Positions 1-6,334 of a DNA stretch of 23,013 nucleotides are shown here, piece after piece. The first letter of the stretch is position 1. Each line of letters starts with the position of its first letter. The translations under genes and the position numbers were made by a program. The notes under the pieces were generated by a model. It worked only from the letters and a program-made list of their open reading frames with translations, made no database searches and was not told where the DNA came from. This DNA is from a virus. Where the stretch lies: IMG/VR virus record IMGVR_UViG_3300042691_001823, positions 1 through 23,013 of that record. The stretch is one strand, 5' to 3'.

Positions 1-1102
1 CCCCGCAGACAGCGGCCAACCCAGCGAACAAAGGGACCAAAGGGTCGCAGCCCACGCTTTCCGAGATCTCTTGCGACCGCTGGCGCAGGATGGTGGGCCA
101 CACGTTCAAGTCCATCTCGGGCGGCTTGGGGCGCAGCCCGTCGAGCACATGAACCGGCTCCATGACTGGCACTTCGATCTTGCTGAACAACTCGGACGCA
201 TCGGGCATGGGTCTGGTCCATCCGTGTGACTTGGCGATGTGAAACAGTGTCCCCAACTTGACAGCCGTGGCCTTGTCAGGCTTGAAGCTGATCCACTGGG
301 TCAGGATCTCACGCTCTCCAGGGTACTTGGTCTGTGCGGTAGCACTCCATTCGTTCCACAAAGCCAGCGCCTGCTCAAGCTGGTCGGTCTGTGTGCCTGC
401 CCAGTGCAGCGCCATGCCGATACCTACCCACTCGTCACGGGTGCACTCAGCAGGGACTGCATCGAGTGCTTGCCTGATCTCTTCCCACGAGGCGTCAATC
501 GTGCCGTCCGTGGCGATGGTGCGCTCCTTGTCCTGCGCCAGCATCCCGTTCCAAAGGTCCAGCAGACCTTGGGGGATGACAGGCAGACGGGTCCAGTGAC
601 CGTGGCCTGCCCAGTGGTACGGTTGCAGTGTCTCGGGGTGTATAGACGGTGGCAGCACGTCCTGCACCGTCAGACCGCTCACGGTGGCGCACCGCAGCTC
701 ATAGGCCGTGATGCCCCCGTGCATGATCTTCTTCGATGGCAGCGCAGCGCCAAAGGGCATCGAGTACAGCAGCTTGCCGTGACCCGGCTTGCCTGAGTTG
801 ATGACCACAGCATCGGGTGCAGCGTAGAGGGCATCGAGGTCAAGGCCGTGCTCTGCCAGCAGGCTGGTTGTGACGGTCCAGTTGTCGATGTCAAGGGCCA
901 TCGTGCCGCTGTACGCATGGGCCAAGCCGATGCCGTAGCCTGGTGGCAGGTCGCCTTGGGCCTTAAGGGCGTTCTCTCGCAGGTTCCACCCCGGTGTGCG
1001 CGGCCCCTTGGTGTTGGCTGGGATGGGTACAAGGCTCCATCCGTGTCTGATGTAGGCGTCAACTGACGCAGGATGAGATTGCACGGTTTGAGGGGCTGTC
1101 AT
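1..1102 (-). CDS. Bifunctional primase-polymerase (Prim-Pol), 5' part, runs off the left edge
   Basis: The minus strand is open from an ATG at 1102 to the window edge, giving 367 residues with no stop, so the gene is partial at its 3' end. Residues about 13-165 look like an archaeo-eukaryotic Prim-Pol domain. They contain the start motif RHGWSLVPIPANTKGP, a GIGLAHAYSGTMALDIDNW segment with the acidic pair D71/D73 expected to bind metal, and a basic SGKPGHGKLLYSMP strand near 103-116. Residues about 205-295 resemble a PriCT helical domain (DEWVGIGMALHW). A further domain, DUF3987/helicase-like in related phage proteins, begins near 325. It probably synthesises primers for the polymerase encoded across the divergent promoter. 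No Shine-Dalgarno sequence precedes 1102. The ATG overlaps the stop of a short leader ORF (ATGA), which suggests coupled translation. The Prim-Pol assignment is from motifs, with no search run. Confidence 0.85.
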   Translation of the reverse strand, partial: MTAPQTVQSHPASVDAYIRHGWSLVPIPANTKGPRTPGWNLRENALKAQGDLPPGYGIGLAHAYSGTMALDIDNWTVTTSLLAEHGLDLDALYAAPDAVVINSGKPGHGKLLYSMPFGAALPSKKIMHGGITAYELRCATVSGLTVQDVLPPSIHPETLQPYHWAGHGHWTRLPVIPQGLLDLWNGMLAQDKERTIATDGTIDASWEEIRQALDAVPAECTRDEWVGIGMALHWAGTQTDQLEQALALWNEWSATAQTKYPGEREILTQWISFKPDKATAVKLGTLFHIAKSHGWTRPMPDASELFSKIEVPVMEPVHVLDGLRPKPPEMDLNVWPTILRQRSQEISESVGCDPLVPLFAGLAAVCG

Positions 1103-1143
1103 AGAATAGGTTCGTTGGTGATTGCAGTTGCCGACAAGTTCAT
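1099..1143 (-). CDS. 14-codon leader ORF overlapping the primase start
   Basis: On the minus strand an ATG at 1143 follows a strong AAAGGAG ribosome-binding site (1151-1157) by seven bases. It opens a 14-residue ORF reading MNLSATAITNEPIL. Its TGA stop (1101-1099) overlaps the ATG of the primase gene as ATGA. The primase frame has no upstream ATG or GTG and no ribosome-binding site of its own, so ribosomes probably load here and reinitiate on the primase. Seen: the site, the ORF and the overlap. Inferred: translational coupling. The peptide may have no function of its own. Confidence 0.5.
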   Translation of the reverse strand: MNLSATAITNEPIL

Positions 1144-1157
1144 TGTGTTTCTCCTTT

Positions 1158-1189
1158 AAGCCCCGTGGTCCACAAACCACGGGGTTTTT
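1158..1189 (+). terminator. Hairpin with T-tract on the plus strand, inside the primase leader
   Basis: A perfect 9-bp stem, CCCCGTGGT (1161-1169) with ACCACGGGG (1176-1184) around a 6-base loop, is followed on the plus strand by TTTTT. It has the form of an intrinsic terminator for transcripts entering from the left, antisense to the primase. On the minus strand the same stem lies in the primase 5' leader, directly upstream of the AAAGGAG site, where it could act as a leader hairpin instead. Confidence 0.6.
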
Positions 1190-1218
1190 CTTTGCCTGAA
1201 AATAATTTTTCAAAACTG

Positions 1219-1256
1219 TTGCACAATCGTAGCACAAGTCTGCTACACTGCGTCAA
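1219..1256. promoter_or_regulatory. Symmetric divergent promoter
   Basis: Plus strand: TTGCAC (1219-1224), a 19-bp spacer, and TACACT (1244-1249) preceded by TGC as an extended -10. Minus strand: TTGACG (1256-1251), a 19-bp spacer, and TACGAT (1231-1226), again preceded by TGC. Both promoters are placed symmetrically about 1237.5. The inner TGC-TAC parts form an inverted repeat, GTAGCA (1229-1234), N6, TGCTAC (1241-1246). The predicted plus start near 1256 leaves a leader of about 19 bases before the gene at 1275. The minus start near 1219 gives a leader of about 75 bases before the primase leader ORF. Spacers of 19 bp are longer than ideal; the extended -10 would compensate. The inverted repeat could also be an operator. 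Confidence 0.6.
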
Positions 1257-1274
1257 CGGTTAAGGAAATTATTC

Positions 1275-1484
1275 ATGCGCACCAACCAACCCAAATCAGC
1301 GTTCATGACTGTCCGAGTGACAGACAAGACGCACACCCAGTTTCATGACAAGGCACAGAAGATCGGGAAACCGAGCGAAGTGCATCGTGAAATCGTCGAG
1401 GCTTTCGTTGAAGATCGCCTCACAATCCAACCCCCTGTAATCCGTAAACTGGAGAAACTTTATGTCACTCGAACTCAAGATTGA
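1275..1484 (+). CDS. Small ribbon-helix-helix-like DNA-binding protein
   Basis: A 69-residue basic protein. Residues 10-50 fit a ribbon-helix-helix (Arc/CopG/MetJ-like) pattern: a short beta strand (MTVRVT), then helix A (DKTHTQFHDKAQKIG), a turn at KPSE, and helix B (VHREIVEAFVEDRL). It is the first gene after the divergent promoter and starts 26 bases from the TACACT element, with a TAAGGAAA ribosome-binding site. Such proteins bind short inverted repeats as dimers and often repress their own promoter, so the GTAGCA-N6-TGCTAC repeat just upstream is a plausible target (inference). The 3' end overlaps the next gene by 23 bases. The fold call rests on pattern and size only. Confidence 0.7.
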   Translation: MRTNQPKSAFMTVRVTDKTHTQFHDKAQKIGKPSEVHREIVEAFVEDRLTIQPPVIRKLEKLYVTRTQD

Positions 1485-1881
1485 AGCCCTGACCGCTGCC
1501 GTGGTTGCCCTGACTGCCAAGCTGGAGTCCAGCAATGTAGCAGCACCCGCACCTGTTGCGCCAACACCCGCCCCTGTGGTACAAGCTGCCCCCGCTCCTG
1601 TTGCAGCACCTGTCGTGGAAGCACCCGTGGCTGCTGCCCCGGCCATGCCAGCGCCTCCCATATTCGCAGCACCAGCACCTGTTGCACCTATTACTTTGGC
1701 CGCACCGTTCAGTGACCCCAAGGGCTTGATCGACTACGTGATGGGTGCCTACAAAGCCCTCGGCCCACAAAAGGGTGCCATGATCCAAGGCGTCTTGACT
1801 GGTCTGGGCTACCAGAACATCAACGATGTGAAGCCCGAGCACTACGGTCAACTCCACGCTGGCGTTGAGGCACTGAAGTGA
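1462..1881 (+). CDS. Ala/Pro-rich linker protein, unknown function
   Basis: A 139-residue protein in three parts. Residues 1-25 form a predicted amphipathic coiled-coil helix (LELKIEALTAAVVALTAKLE). Residues about 27-88 are a low-complexity Ala/Pro/Val tract with repeated APAPV and AAP units, probably an extended linker. Residues about 89-139 form a small globular tail (DPKGLIDYVMGAYKALGPQKGAM). The start has a good GGAGAA ribosome-binding site and lies inside the end of the preceding gene. The stop overlaps the GTG of the DUF2800 nuclease (GTGA). I do not recognise a family. The layout suggests a tether that oligomerises at one end and binds a partner at the other, perhaps in the replication complex it is encoded with (inference). 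Confidence 0.75.
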   Translation: MSLELKIEALTAAVVALTAKLESSNVAAPAPVAPTPAPVVQAAPAPVAAPVVEAPVAAAPAMPAPPIFAAPAPVAPITLAAPFSDPKGLIDYVMGAYKALGPQKGAMIQGVLTGLGYQNINDVKPEHYGQLHAGVEALK

Positions 1882-3173
1882 GCGATCACGCCAAGCTGTC
1901 CCCATCGAAGCGCAGCCGCTGGGCCTTGTGCCCCGGCAGCATTCGAGAGGAGGCCAAGTACCCTGACACCGGTAGCGGCCCCGCTGCTGCCGATGGTACC
2001 CACAGCCACACGCTGCTGGAGCACTGCATCAAGAACGGCTTGTCGGACCCGATGGATCAGGTGGGGGAAACCTTCACCGATCACGAGGGTGAGTTTAAGG
2101 TGGACGCTGACCGTGCTGCACGGGTCAAGTCGGCCATCGAGTACATCCGTGAACGTTCGATGGGTGGCTTGTTGCCAGTCATCTCTGAGCAGAAGGTGGA
2201 CCCCGAGTTCCTGTTAGGTCGTGATGACCTGTCGGGCACCGTGGACTGCCAGATTCTTGGTCCTGACTGGCTTGAACTCATCGACTACAAAGACGGCATG
2301 GGTATCGTCACAGCCGAGGGTAACTTGCAGCTTGAGCAGTACGCATACGGTGTGCTGGCCCGACTGCGATTGCCAGTCAATGGCAACTACCCGTTCAGCA
2401 CAGTTCGCATGACCATCATCCAGCCCAAGCTGGCAATGAAGGGCATGAAGCCCATCACATCGCACGAGGTTTCTGTGCGTGACTTGATGGCGAACATGGG
2501 TACAATCATCTCGCAAGCTGCGGCCACCGATGCACCGGATGCCCCGCTTGTACCGGGTGACAGTCAATGTAAATTCTGCCGTGCCAAGGGGTCATGCTCT
2601 GCACTGGCAAACAATGTAATGAAGGAGGTCGGGATCATGTTCCAGCCTGTCGTAACCGAAACACTCGATGTCGCGCAGCAAAGCGCCGATAAAGACCCAT
2701 CCACGATGGACGATGCCCAGATTCGTCAGATCATGGAAGCCGCTCCCCTCATGCGTCAACTCCTCGAAGCTGTCGAGAAGGAAGCACTGCGCCGTCTGGA
2801 GTCTGGTGGCAGCATCCCCGGTTTGAAGCTGGTCAACGGTCGTGGCTCCCGCGCTTGGGCACTGCCCGAAGACCAGATGGCCGAGAAGCTGGTCAAGATG
2901 GGCATCCCCAAGTCTGCTGTCTACGAGACCAAACTCGTCACACCCGCCAAGGCTGAGAAGCTGACGTGGGAAAAGAAGGACGGCACCAAGGTGACCCTGA
3001 CCGAGCGCCAACTCAAGCGCATGGATCAGGAGTACGTCAGCAAGCTGGCGGGCAAACTGACCGTGGTCCCCGAATCTGATGGCCGTCCGGCTGTCATCAT
3101 GAACGCTGCGCCGCTGTTTAGCGCAGTCGAGGCAGCACCCGCTGCCGAATCCCTGCCCTCGTGGCTTTCTTAA
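1878..3173 (+). CDS. DUF2800 PD-(D/E)XK nuclease, Cas4/RecB-like
   Basis: A 431-residue protein starting at GTG, with GAGG eight bases upstream. Nuclease core: D123 in SGTVDCQ, then D136-Y137-K138 in LELIDYKDG, then Q151-xxx-Y155 in NLQLEQYAYG, the RecB/Cas4 order. C18 (RWALCPGS) together with C231, C234 and C240 (CKFCRAKGSC) resembles the four-cysteine iron-sulphur staple of Cas4 and AddB nucleases. The last about 190 residues are a separate helical and basic region (EAVEKEALRRLESGG; KLTWEKKDGTKVTLTERQLKRM). It is probably a DNA end-processing exonuclease in replication or recombination. It is followed 15 bases later by the DUF2815 single-strand binding protein, a common phage pair. Specificity and polarity cannot be read from the sequence. 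Confidence 0.88.
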   Translation: MSDHAKLSPSKRSRWALCPGSIREEAKYPDTGSGPAAADGTHSHTLLEHCIKNGLSDPMDQVGETFTDHEGEFKVDADRAARVKSAIEYIRERSMGGLLPVISEQKVDPEFLLGRDDLSGTVDCQILGPDWLELIDYKDGMGIVTAEGNLQLEQYAYGVLARLRLPVNGNYPFSTVRMTIIQPKLAMKGMKPITSHEVSVRDLMANMGTIISQAAATDAPDAPLVPGDSQCKFCRAKGSCSALANNVMKEVGIMFQPVVTETLDVAQQSADKDPSTMDDAQIRQIMEAAPLMRQLLEAVEKEALRRLESGGSIPGLKLVNGRGSRAWALPEDQMAEKLVKMGIPKSAVYETKLVTPAKAEKLTWEKKDGTKVTLTERQLKRMDQEYVSKLAGKLTVVPESDGRPAVIMNAAPLFSAVEAAPAAESLPSWLS

Positions 3174-3188
3174 ACTGGAGTAAATGTA

Positions 3189-3866
3189 ATGTCTGAAATC
3201 ATCTTTTTGTCGAACGTCCGTCTGTCCTTCCCTCACCTTGCTGAACCACAGCGCCAGATGAATGAGGCCACCGGCAAAGAACGCATCTCGTACAACTGCG
3301 AGTTCATCATGCCGCAGGACCACGCTGGCTTCCAGCAGTTCATGGCCCGCTACGGTGCTCTGGCATTGGAGAAGTGGAAGGAACACGCTCAAGCTGTGAT
3401 GAGCATGATCCAGAACGACCGCAAGACCCGCTGCTTTGGTCGTGGCGAGGAGAAGGTCAACAAGAAGACCTTCCAGCCGTATGACGGCTACGCAGGCAAC
3501 GTGTTCATTACCGCAGGACGTGACTCGGCCCCGCAGATGATCCAAGCCGATGGTACACCCATCGACCCCACCAACACGATGGCTTACCAGCAGCTTGCCC
3601 GCAAGATGTACGGCGGTTGCCGTGTCAACGCTGCCGTCAAGCCTTGGCCTCAAGACAACAAGCATGGCCGTGGCATCCGCTGCGACTTGATCGCTGTCCA
3701 GTTCGCTGGTGATGACACACCATTCGGTGAAGCCAACGTGGACGCATCGAACTTGTTCGGCGCTGTGGCTGGTGCTCCCGCTGGTATGTTTGCCCCTGCT
3801 GCTGCCGCTATGCCTGCCGCACCGTTCGCAGCACCTGCTGGTCTGCCTTCGTTTTTCGGCCAGTAA
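3189..3866 (+). CDS. DUF2815 single-stranded DNA-binding-type protein
   Basis: A 225-residue protein. The N-terminal about 175 residues carry the DUF2815 pattern: IIFLSNVRLSFPHL at the start, a YNCEFIMP strand, a basic region with GRGEEKVNKKTFQPYDGYAGN, then YGGCRVNAAVKPWP and RCDLIAVQFAGDDTPFG. This family is linked to OB-fold single-strand binding proteins like T7 gp2.5. Residues about 180-225 are a flexible Ala/Pro/Met-rich tail ending in aromatic residues (LPSFFGQ). A flexible tail with a terminal aromatic is typical of single-strand binding proteins that recruit partners, although this one lacks the usual acidic character. The leader AACTGGAGTAAATGTAATG gives a strong ribosome-binding site. 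It would cover single strands for the polymerase encoded next. Confidence 0.82.
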   Translation: MSEIIFLSNVRLSFPHLAEPQRQMNEATGKERISYNCEFIMPQDHAGFQQFMARYGALALEKWKEHAQAVMSMIQNDRKTRCFGRGEEKVNKKTFQPYDGYAGNVFITAGRDSAPQMIQADGTPIDPTNTMAYQQLARKMYGGCRVNAAVKPWPQDNKHGRGIRCDLIAVQFAGDDTPFGEANVDASNLFGAVAGAPAGMFAPAAAAMPAAPFAAPAGLPSFFGQ

Positions 3867-3873
3867 TTGAATC

Positions 3874-3940
3874 GGGGCTGAAAGCGGATGCTGCGTAGTG
3901 CCGTCACGGACTCCGGAGCGCAGTGCAGCGAGTAAGCCCC
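3874..3940 (+). other. Potentially structured leader between DUF2815 and DNA polymerase genes
   Basis: The 92-base gap 3867-3958 is the longest in the replication operon. GGGGCT (3874-3879) can pair with AGCCCC (3935-3940). Inside it GCTGC (3890-3894) can pair with GCAGC (3925-3929). A CTCCGGAG palindrome sits at 3911-3918. Together these could fold into a long nested hairpin ending 18 bases before the polymerase ATG. No T-tract follows, so it is not an intrinsic terminator. Confidence 0.35.
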
Positions 3941-3958
3941 ACCTACACGGTAACCGTA

Positions 3959-5812
3959 ATGAGTAACGACTATGTATTCGACATCGAAACCTATCCCAAC
4001 GTGTTCACGCTGGCAGTGGAACACGCAGAAGCACCTCTGCACTGGATGTTCGAGATCAGTGACCTACGCAACGACAGTCGTGCGATCATTGAGTTCCTCC
4101 AGCACCTCAAGGACACCGACTCACGCATGGTCGGCTTTAACAACTTGGGGTTCGATTACCCTGTGATCCACACGTTGATCCGCATGGGTCACAGTGACGC
4201 CAACACGCTGTACCAAAAGGCGATGGCGATCATCCACGCACAAGACGACGATGGTGGCCGTTGGATGCACACGGTCAAACCGTCTGACCAGTTCGTCACG
4301 CAGATCGACCTGTTCAAGATTCACCACTTCGACAACAAGGCACGAGCCACCAGCCTGAAGGTGCTGGAGTTCAACATGCGCAGCGCCAGCATTGAAGACC
4401 TGCCGTTCCCGGTGGGCACCGTGCTGAACCGTGAGCAGATCGAGGTGCTCAAGCAGTACAACAAGCACGATGTGGCGCAGACCAAAGCGTTCTATCACCA
4501 TTCGCTTGACATGATCCACTTCCGTGAAGAACTGACGCGCAAGTACGCTCGGGACTTCATGAACCACAACGACACCAAGATCGGCAAAGATTACTTCGTC
4601 ATGAAGCTGGAAGAAGCCGGTGTCGCCTGTTATGACTTCGGCCCCAAGGGTCGCACACCCCGGCAGACCAAGCGCCCAGTCATCGCGCTCAAGGACGCCA
4701 TCCTGCCGTGGATCAACTTCGAGCAGCCCGAGTTCAACCGGGTGCTGGACTGGCTCAAGGCCCAATCAATCACAGAGACCAAGGGGGTCTTCACGGACCT
4801 CACAGCATCAATCAATGGATTCACTTTCGTCTTCGGCCTTGGAGGCATCCACGGCTCCGTCGAGTCTGAGGTCATCGAGTCTGACGGTGAGCACGTCATC
4901 GTGGACTTGGATGTCACTTCATACTATCCAAATCTGGCAATCACGAATGGGTTTTACCCGGCCCATCTCGGAAAAGAGTTTGTCAGCATCTACAAGTACC
5001 TGTTCGAGCAGCGCAAGTCATACCCCAAGAAGTCAGCAGAAAGCGCGATGCTCAAACTCGCACTGAACGGTGTGTACGGCGACAGCAACAATCAGTTCAG
5101 CGTCTTCTACGACCCGCTGTTCACCATGAGCATCACGCTCAACGGTCAACTGCTGCTGTGCTTGCTGGCCGAGGGTCTGATGCACATCCCCGGTCTGCGC
5201 CTGATCCAAGTCAACACTGACGGCCTGACTGTGCGTGTGCCCCGCAGCCACAAGATGCTGGTTGATCTGGCCCGCGCTGCATGGCAGACGCGCACCGGCT
5301 TGAACCTCGAAGAAGCCGTCTACAAAGCCATGATGGTGCGCGATGTCAACAACTACATCGGCGTGTTTGAGAACGGCAGCACCAAGCGCAAGGGTGCTTA
5401 CGAGTACGACATGGAATGGCACCAGAACGCTGGTGGGCTGGTGATCGCCAAGGTGGCCGAGAAGGTGCTGGTCGATGGTGCACCCATCCGCGAGACAGTC
5501 GAGCAGTGGCCGCACATCATGGACTTCATGCTGCGCACCAAGGTGCCCCGGTCCAGTCACTTGGGCATCGAGAAGGACGGCGTGACCTCGCAGCTTCAAA
5601 ACATCACGCGCTACTACGTGGCAAAGGGTGGCGGGCAGTTGGTCAAGTACATGCCACCGCTGGCGAAGAAGCCCGGTCAGTGGCGTAAGTTTGCCGTTGA
5701 GAGTGGCTGGGGTGTCCAGCCCTGCAACGACATCAAGGACGCAGGCAAGCTGCCTGTCGATTTCGACTATTACATCAAGGAAGTGGAGAAGCTATGTCTC
5801 AGTTTGAAGTGA
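3959..5812 (+). CDS. Family B DNA polymerase with 3'-5' exonuclease domain
   Basis: A 617-residue protein. Exonuclease domain: Exo I FDIETYPN (D8, E10), Exo II FNNLGFDYP (D66) and Exo III YNKHDVAQT (Y167, D171). Polymerase domain: motif A VIVDLDVTSYYPN (313-325, with D318), motif B KLALNGVYG (K366, N370, Y373) and motif C IQVNTDGLTV (D421). Motif C reads N-T-D-G where the family norm is D-T-D-S, so the first aspartate is asparagine while the second is kept. It is short for family B (phi29 is 575, cellular enzymes about 800 or more). I chose the ATG at 3959, giving MSNDYVFDIETYPN. An in-frame GTG at 3923, with GGAG upstream, would add 12 residues. The last 19 bases overlap the DUF3310 gene. 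Confidence 0.9.
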   Translation: MSNDYVFDIETYPNVFTLAVEHAEAPLHWMFEISDLRNDSRAIIEFLQHLKDTDSRMVGFNNLGFDYPVIHTLIRMGHSDANTLYQKAMAIIHAQDDDGGRWMHTVKPSDQFVTQIDLFKIHHFDNKARATSLKVLEFNMRSASIEDLPFPVGTVLNREQIEVLKQYNKHDVAQTKAFYHHSLDMIHFREELTRKYARDFMNHNDTKIGKDYFVMKLEEAGVACYDFGPKGRTPRQTKRPVIALKDAILPWINFEQPEFNRVLDWLKAQSITETKGVFTDLTASINGFTFVFGLGGIHGSVESEVIESDGEHVIVDLDVTSYYPNLAITNGFYPAHLGKEFVSIYKYLFEQRKSYPKKSAESAMLKLALNGVYGDSNNQFSVFYDPLFTMSITLNGQLLLCLLAEGLMHIPGLRLIQVNTDGLTVRVPRSHKMLVDLARAAWQTRTGLNLEEAVYKAMMVRDVNNYIGVFENGSTKRKGAYEYDMEWHQNAGGLVIAKVAEKVLVDGAPIRETVEQWPHIMDFMLRTKVPRSSHLGIEKDGVTSQLQNITRYYVAKGGGQLVKYMPPLAKKPGQWRKFAVESGWGVQPCNDIKDAGKLPVDFDYYIKEVEKLCLSLK

Positions 5813-6057
5813 CGATGGAAGAAAATGAAGCGTTTGACGCATTGAGCAAACAGGTCGCTGGCAATCACTACAAAGATCAACCGATCCAACCAGTCGAGTA
5901 CATCCACGCCAACGCAATTGGCTACTTTGAAGGCAACGTGATCAAGTACGTGTCCCGTTGGCGCAAGAAGAACGGCCTTGCTGATCTGGAGAAGGCCAAG
6001 CACTACATTGAGTTGCTGATCGAACTGGAGAACCGCCGTGCTCGAAAAACAGATTGA
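5794..6057 (+). CDS. DUF3310 small protein
   Basis: An 87-residue protein with the DUF3310 core (residues 19-75): KQVAGNHYKDQPIQPVEYI, then GYFEGNVIKYVSRWRKKNG, then ADLEKAKHYIELLI. Members are common in phage replication modules and are often labelled nucleotide kinase, although no Walker A motif is present here and the biochemical role is not established. The start lies inside the polymerase gene, with GGAG seven bases ahead. The end overlaps the VRR-NUC gene by 20 bases, so the three are translated as one block. Family call is confident; function is not. Confidence 0.85.
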   Translation: MSQFEVTMEENEAFDALSKQVAGNHYKDQPIQPVEYIHANAIGYFEGNVIKYVSRWRKKNGLADLEKAKHYIELLIELENRRARKTD

Positions 6058-6334
6058 AGCCAAGGTCTGCGACTACGCCAAAGAGTGCGGGGTGGGTGTC
6101 TACAAGTTCACCAGTCCGGCCCGTGCCGCTGTGCCTGATCGCATGTTCATCTACAAGGGTCGCGTGTTCTTCATCGAGTTCAAGCGCGAGGGGCAAAAGC
6201 CCACGCCTGCTCAAGAGCGTGAACACAACCGGATGCGCCAGCACCAGATCAACGTGTTCGTGGTGGACAACGTGGAGATGGGCAAGTCAACCATCAACCT
6301 CATGCTGCAAATGATTGAAGCGAGGTTGTGCTGA
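6038..6334 (+). CDS. VRR-NUC domain nuclease
   Basis: A 98-residue single-domain protein, GTG start with GGAG about nine bases upstream. It matches the stand-alone phage VRR-NUC type of the PD-(D/E)XK superfamily: MLEKQIEAKVCDYAKECG helix, then VPDRMF with D34, then RVFFIEFKREGQKPTPAQ with E47 and K49, and a QHQINVFVVDNVE strand. Related small VRR-NUC proteins act as homodimers on branched or flap DNA, so a role in resolving replication or recombination intermediates is likely. It lies between DUF3310 and the PP-loop protein and shares a base with the next start (TGATG). All three catalytic residues are present. Confidence 0.9.
   Translation: MLEKQIEAKVCDYAKECGVGVYKFTSPARAAVPDRMFIYKGRVFFIEFKREGQKPTPAQEREHNRMRQHQINVFVVDNVEMGKSTINLMLQMIEARLC

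Noticed and set aside
679-1062. 127-codon minus-strand frame in the primase region
   Set aside because: Arg/Thr/Pro-rich and in the wrong frame; the primase frame is open for 367 codons with Prim-Pol motifs.
2592-3665. 357-codon minus-strand frame over the DUF2800 and DUF2815 genes
   Set aside because: It crosses the junction of two clear plus-strand genes, has no domain and has the His/Leu/Val-rich look of a reversed frame.
3923-3958. GTG start for the polymerase adding 12 residues
   Set aside because: It lies within the structured gap, and the added residues precede the expected MSNDYVFDIETYPN start; kept only as an alternative.
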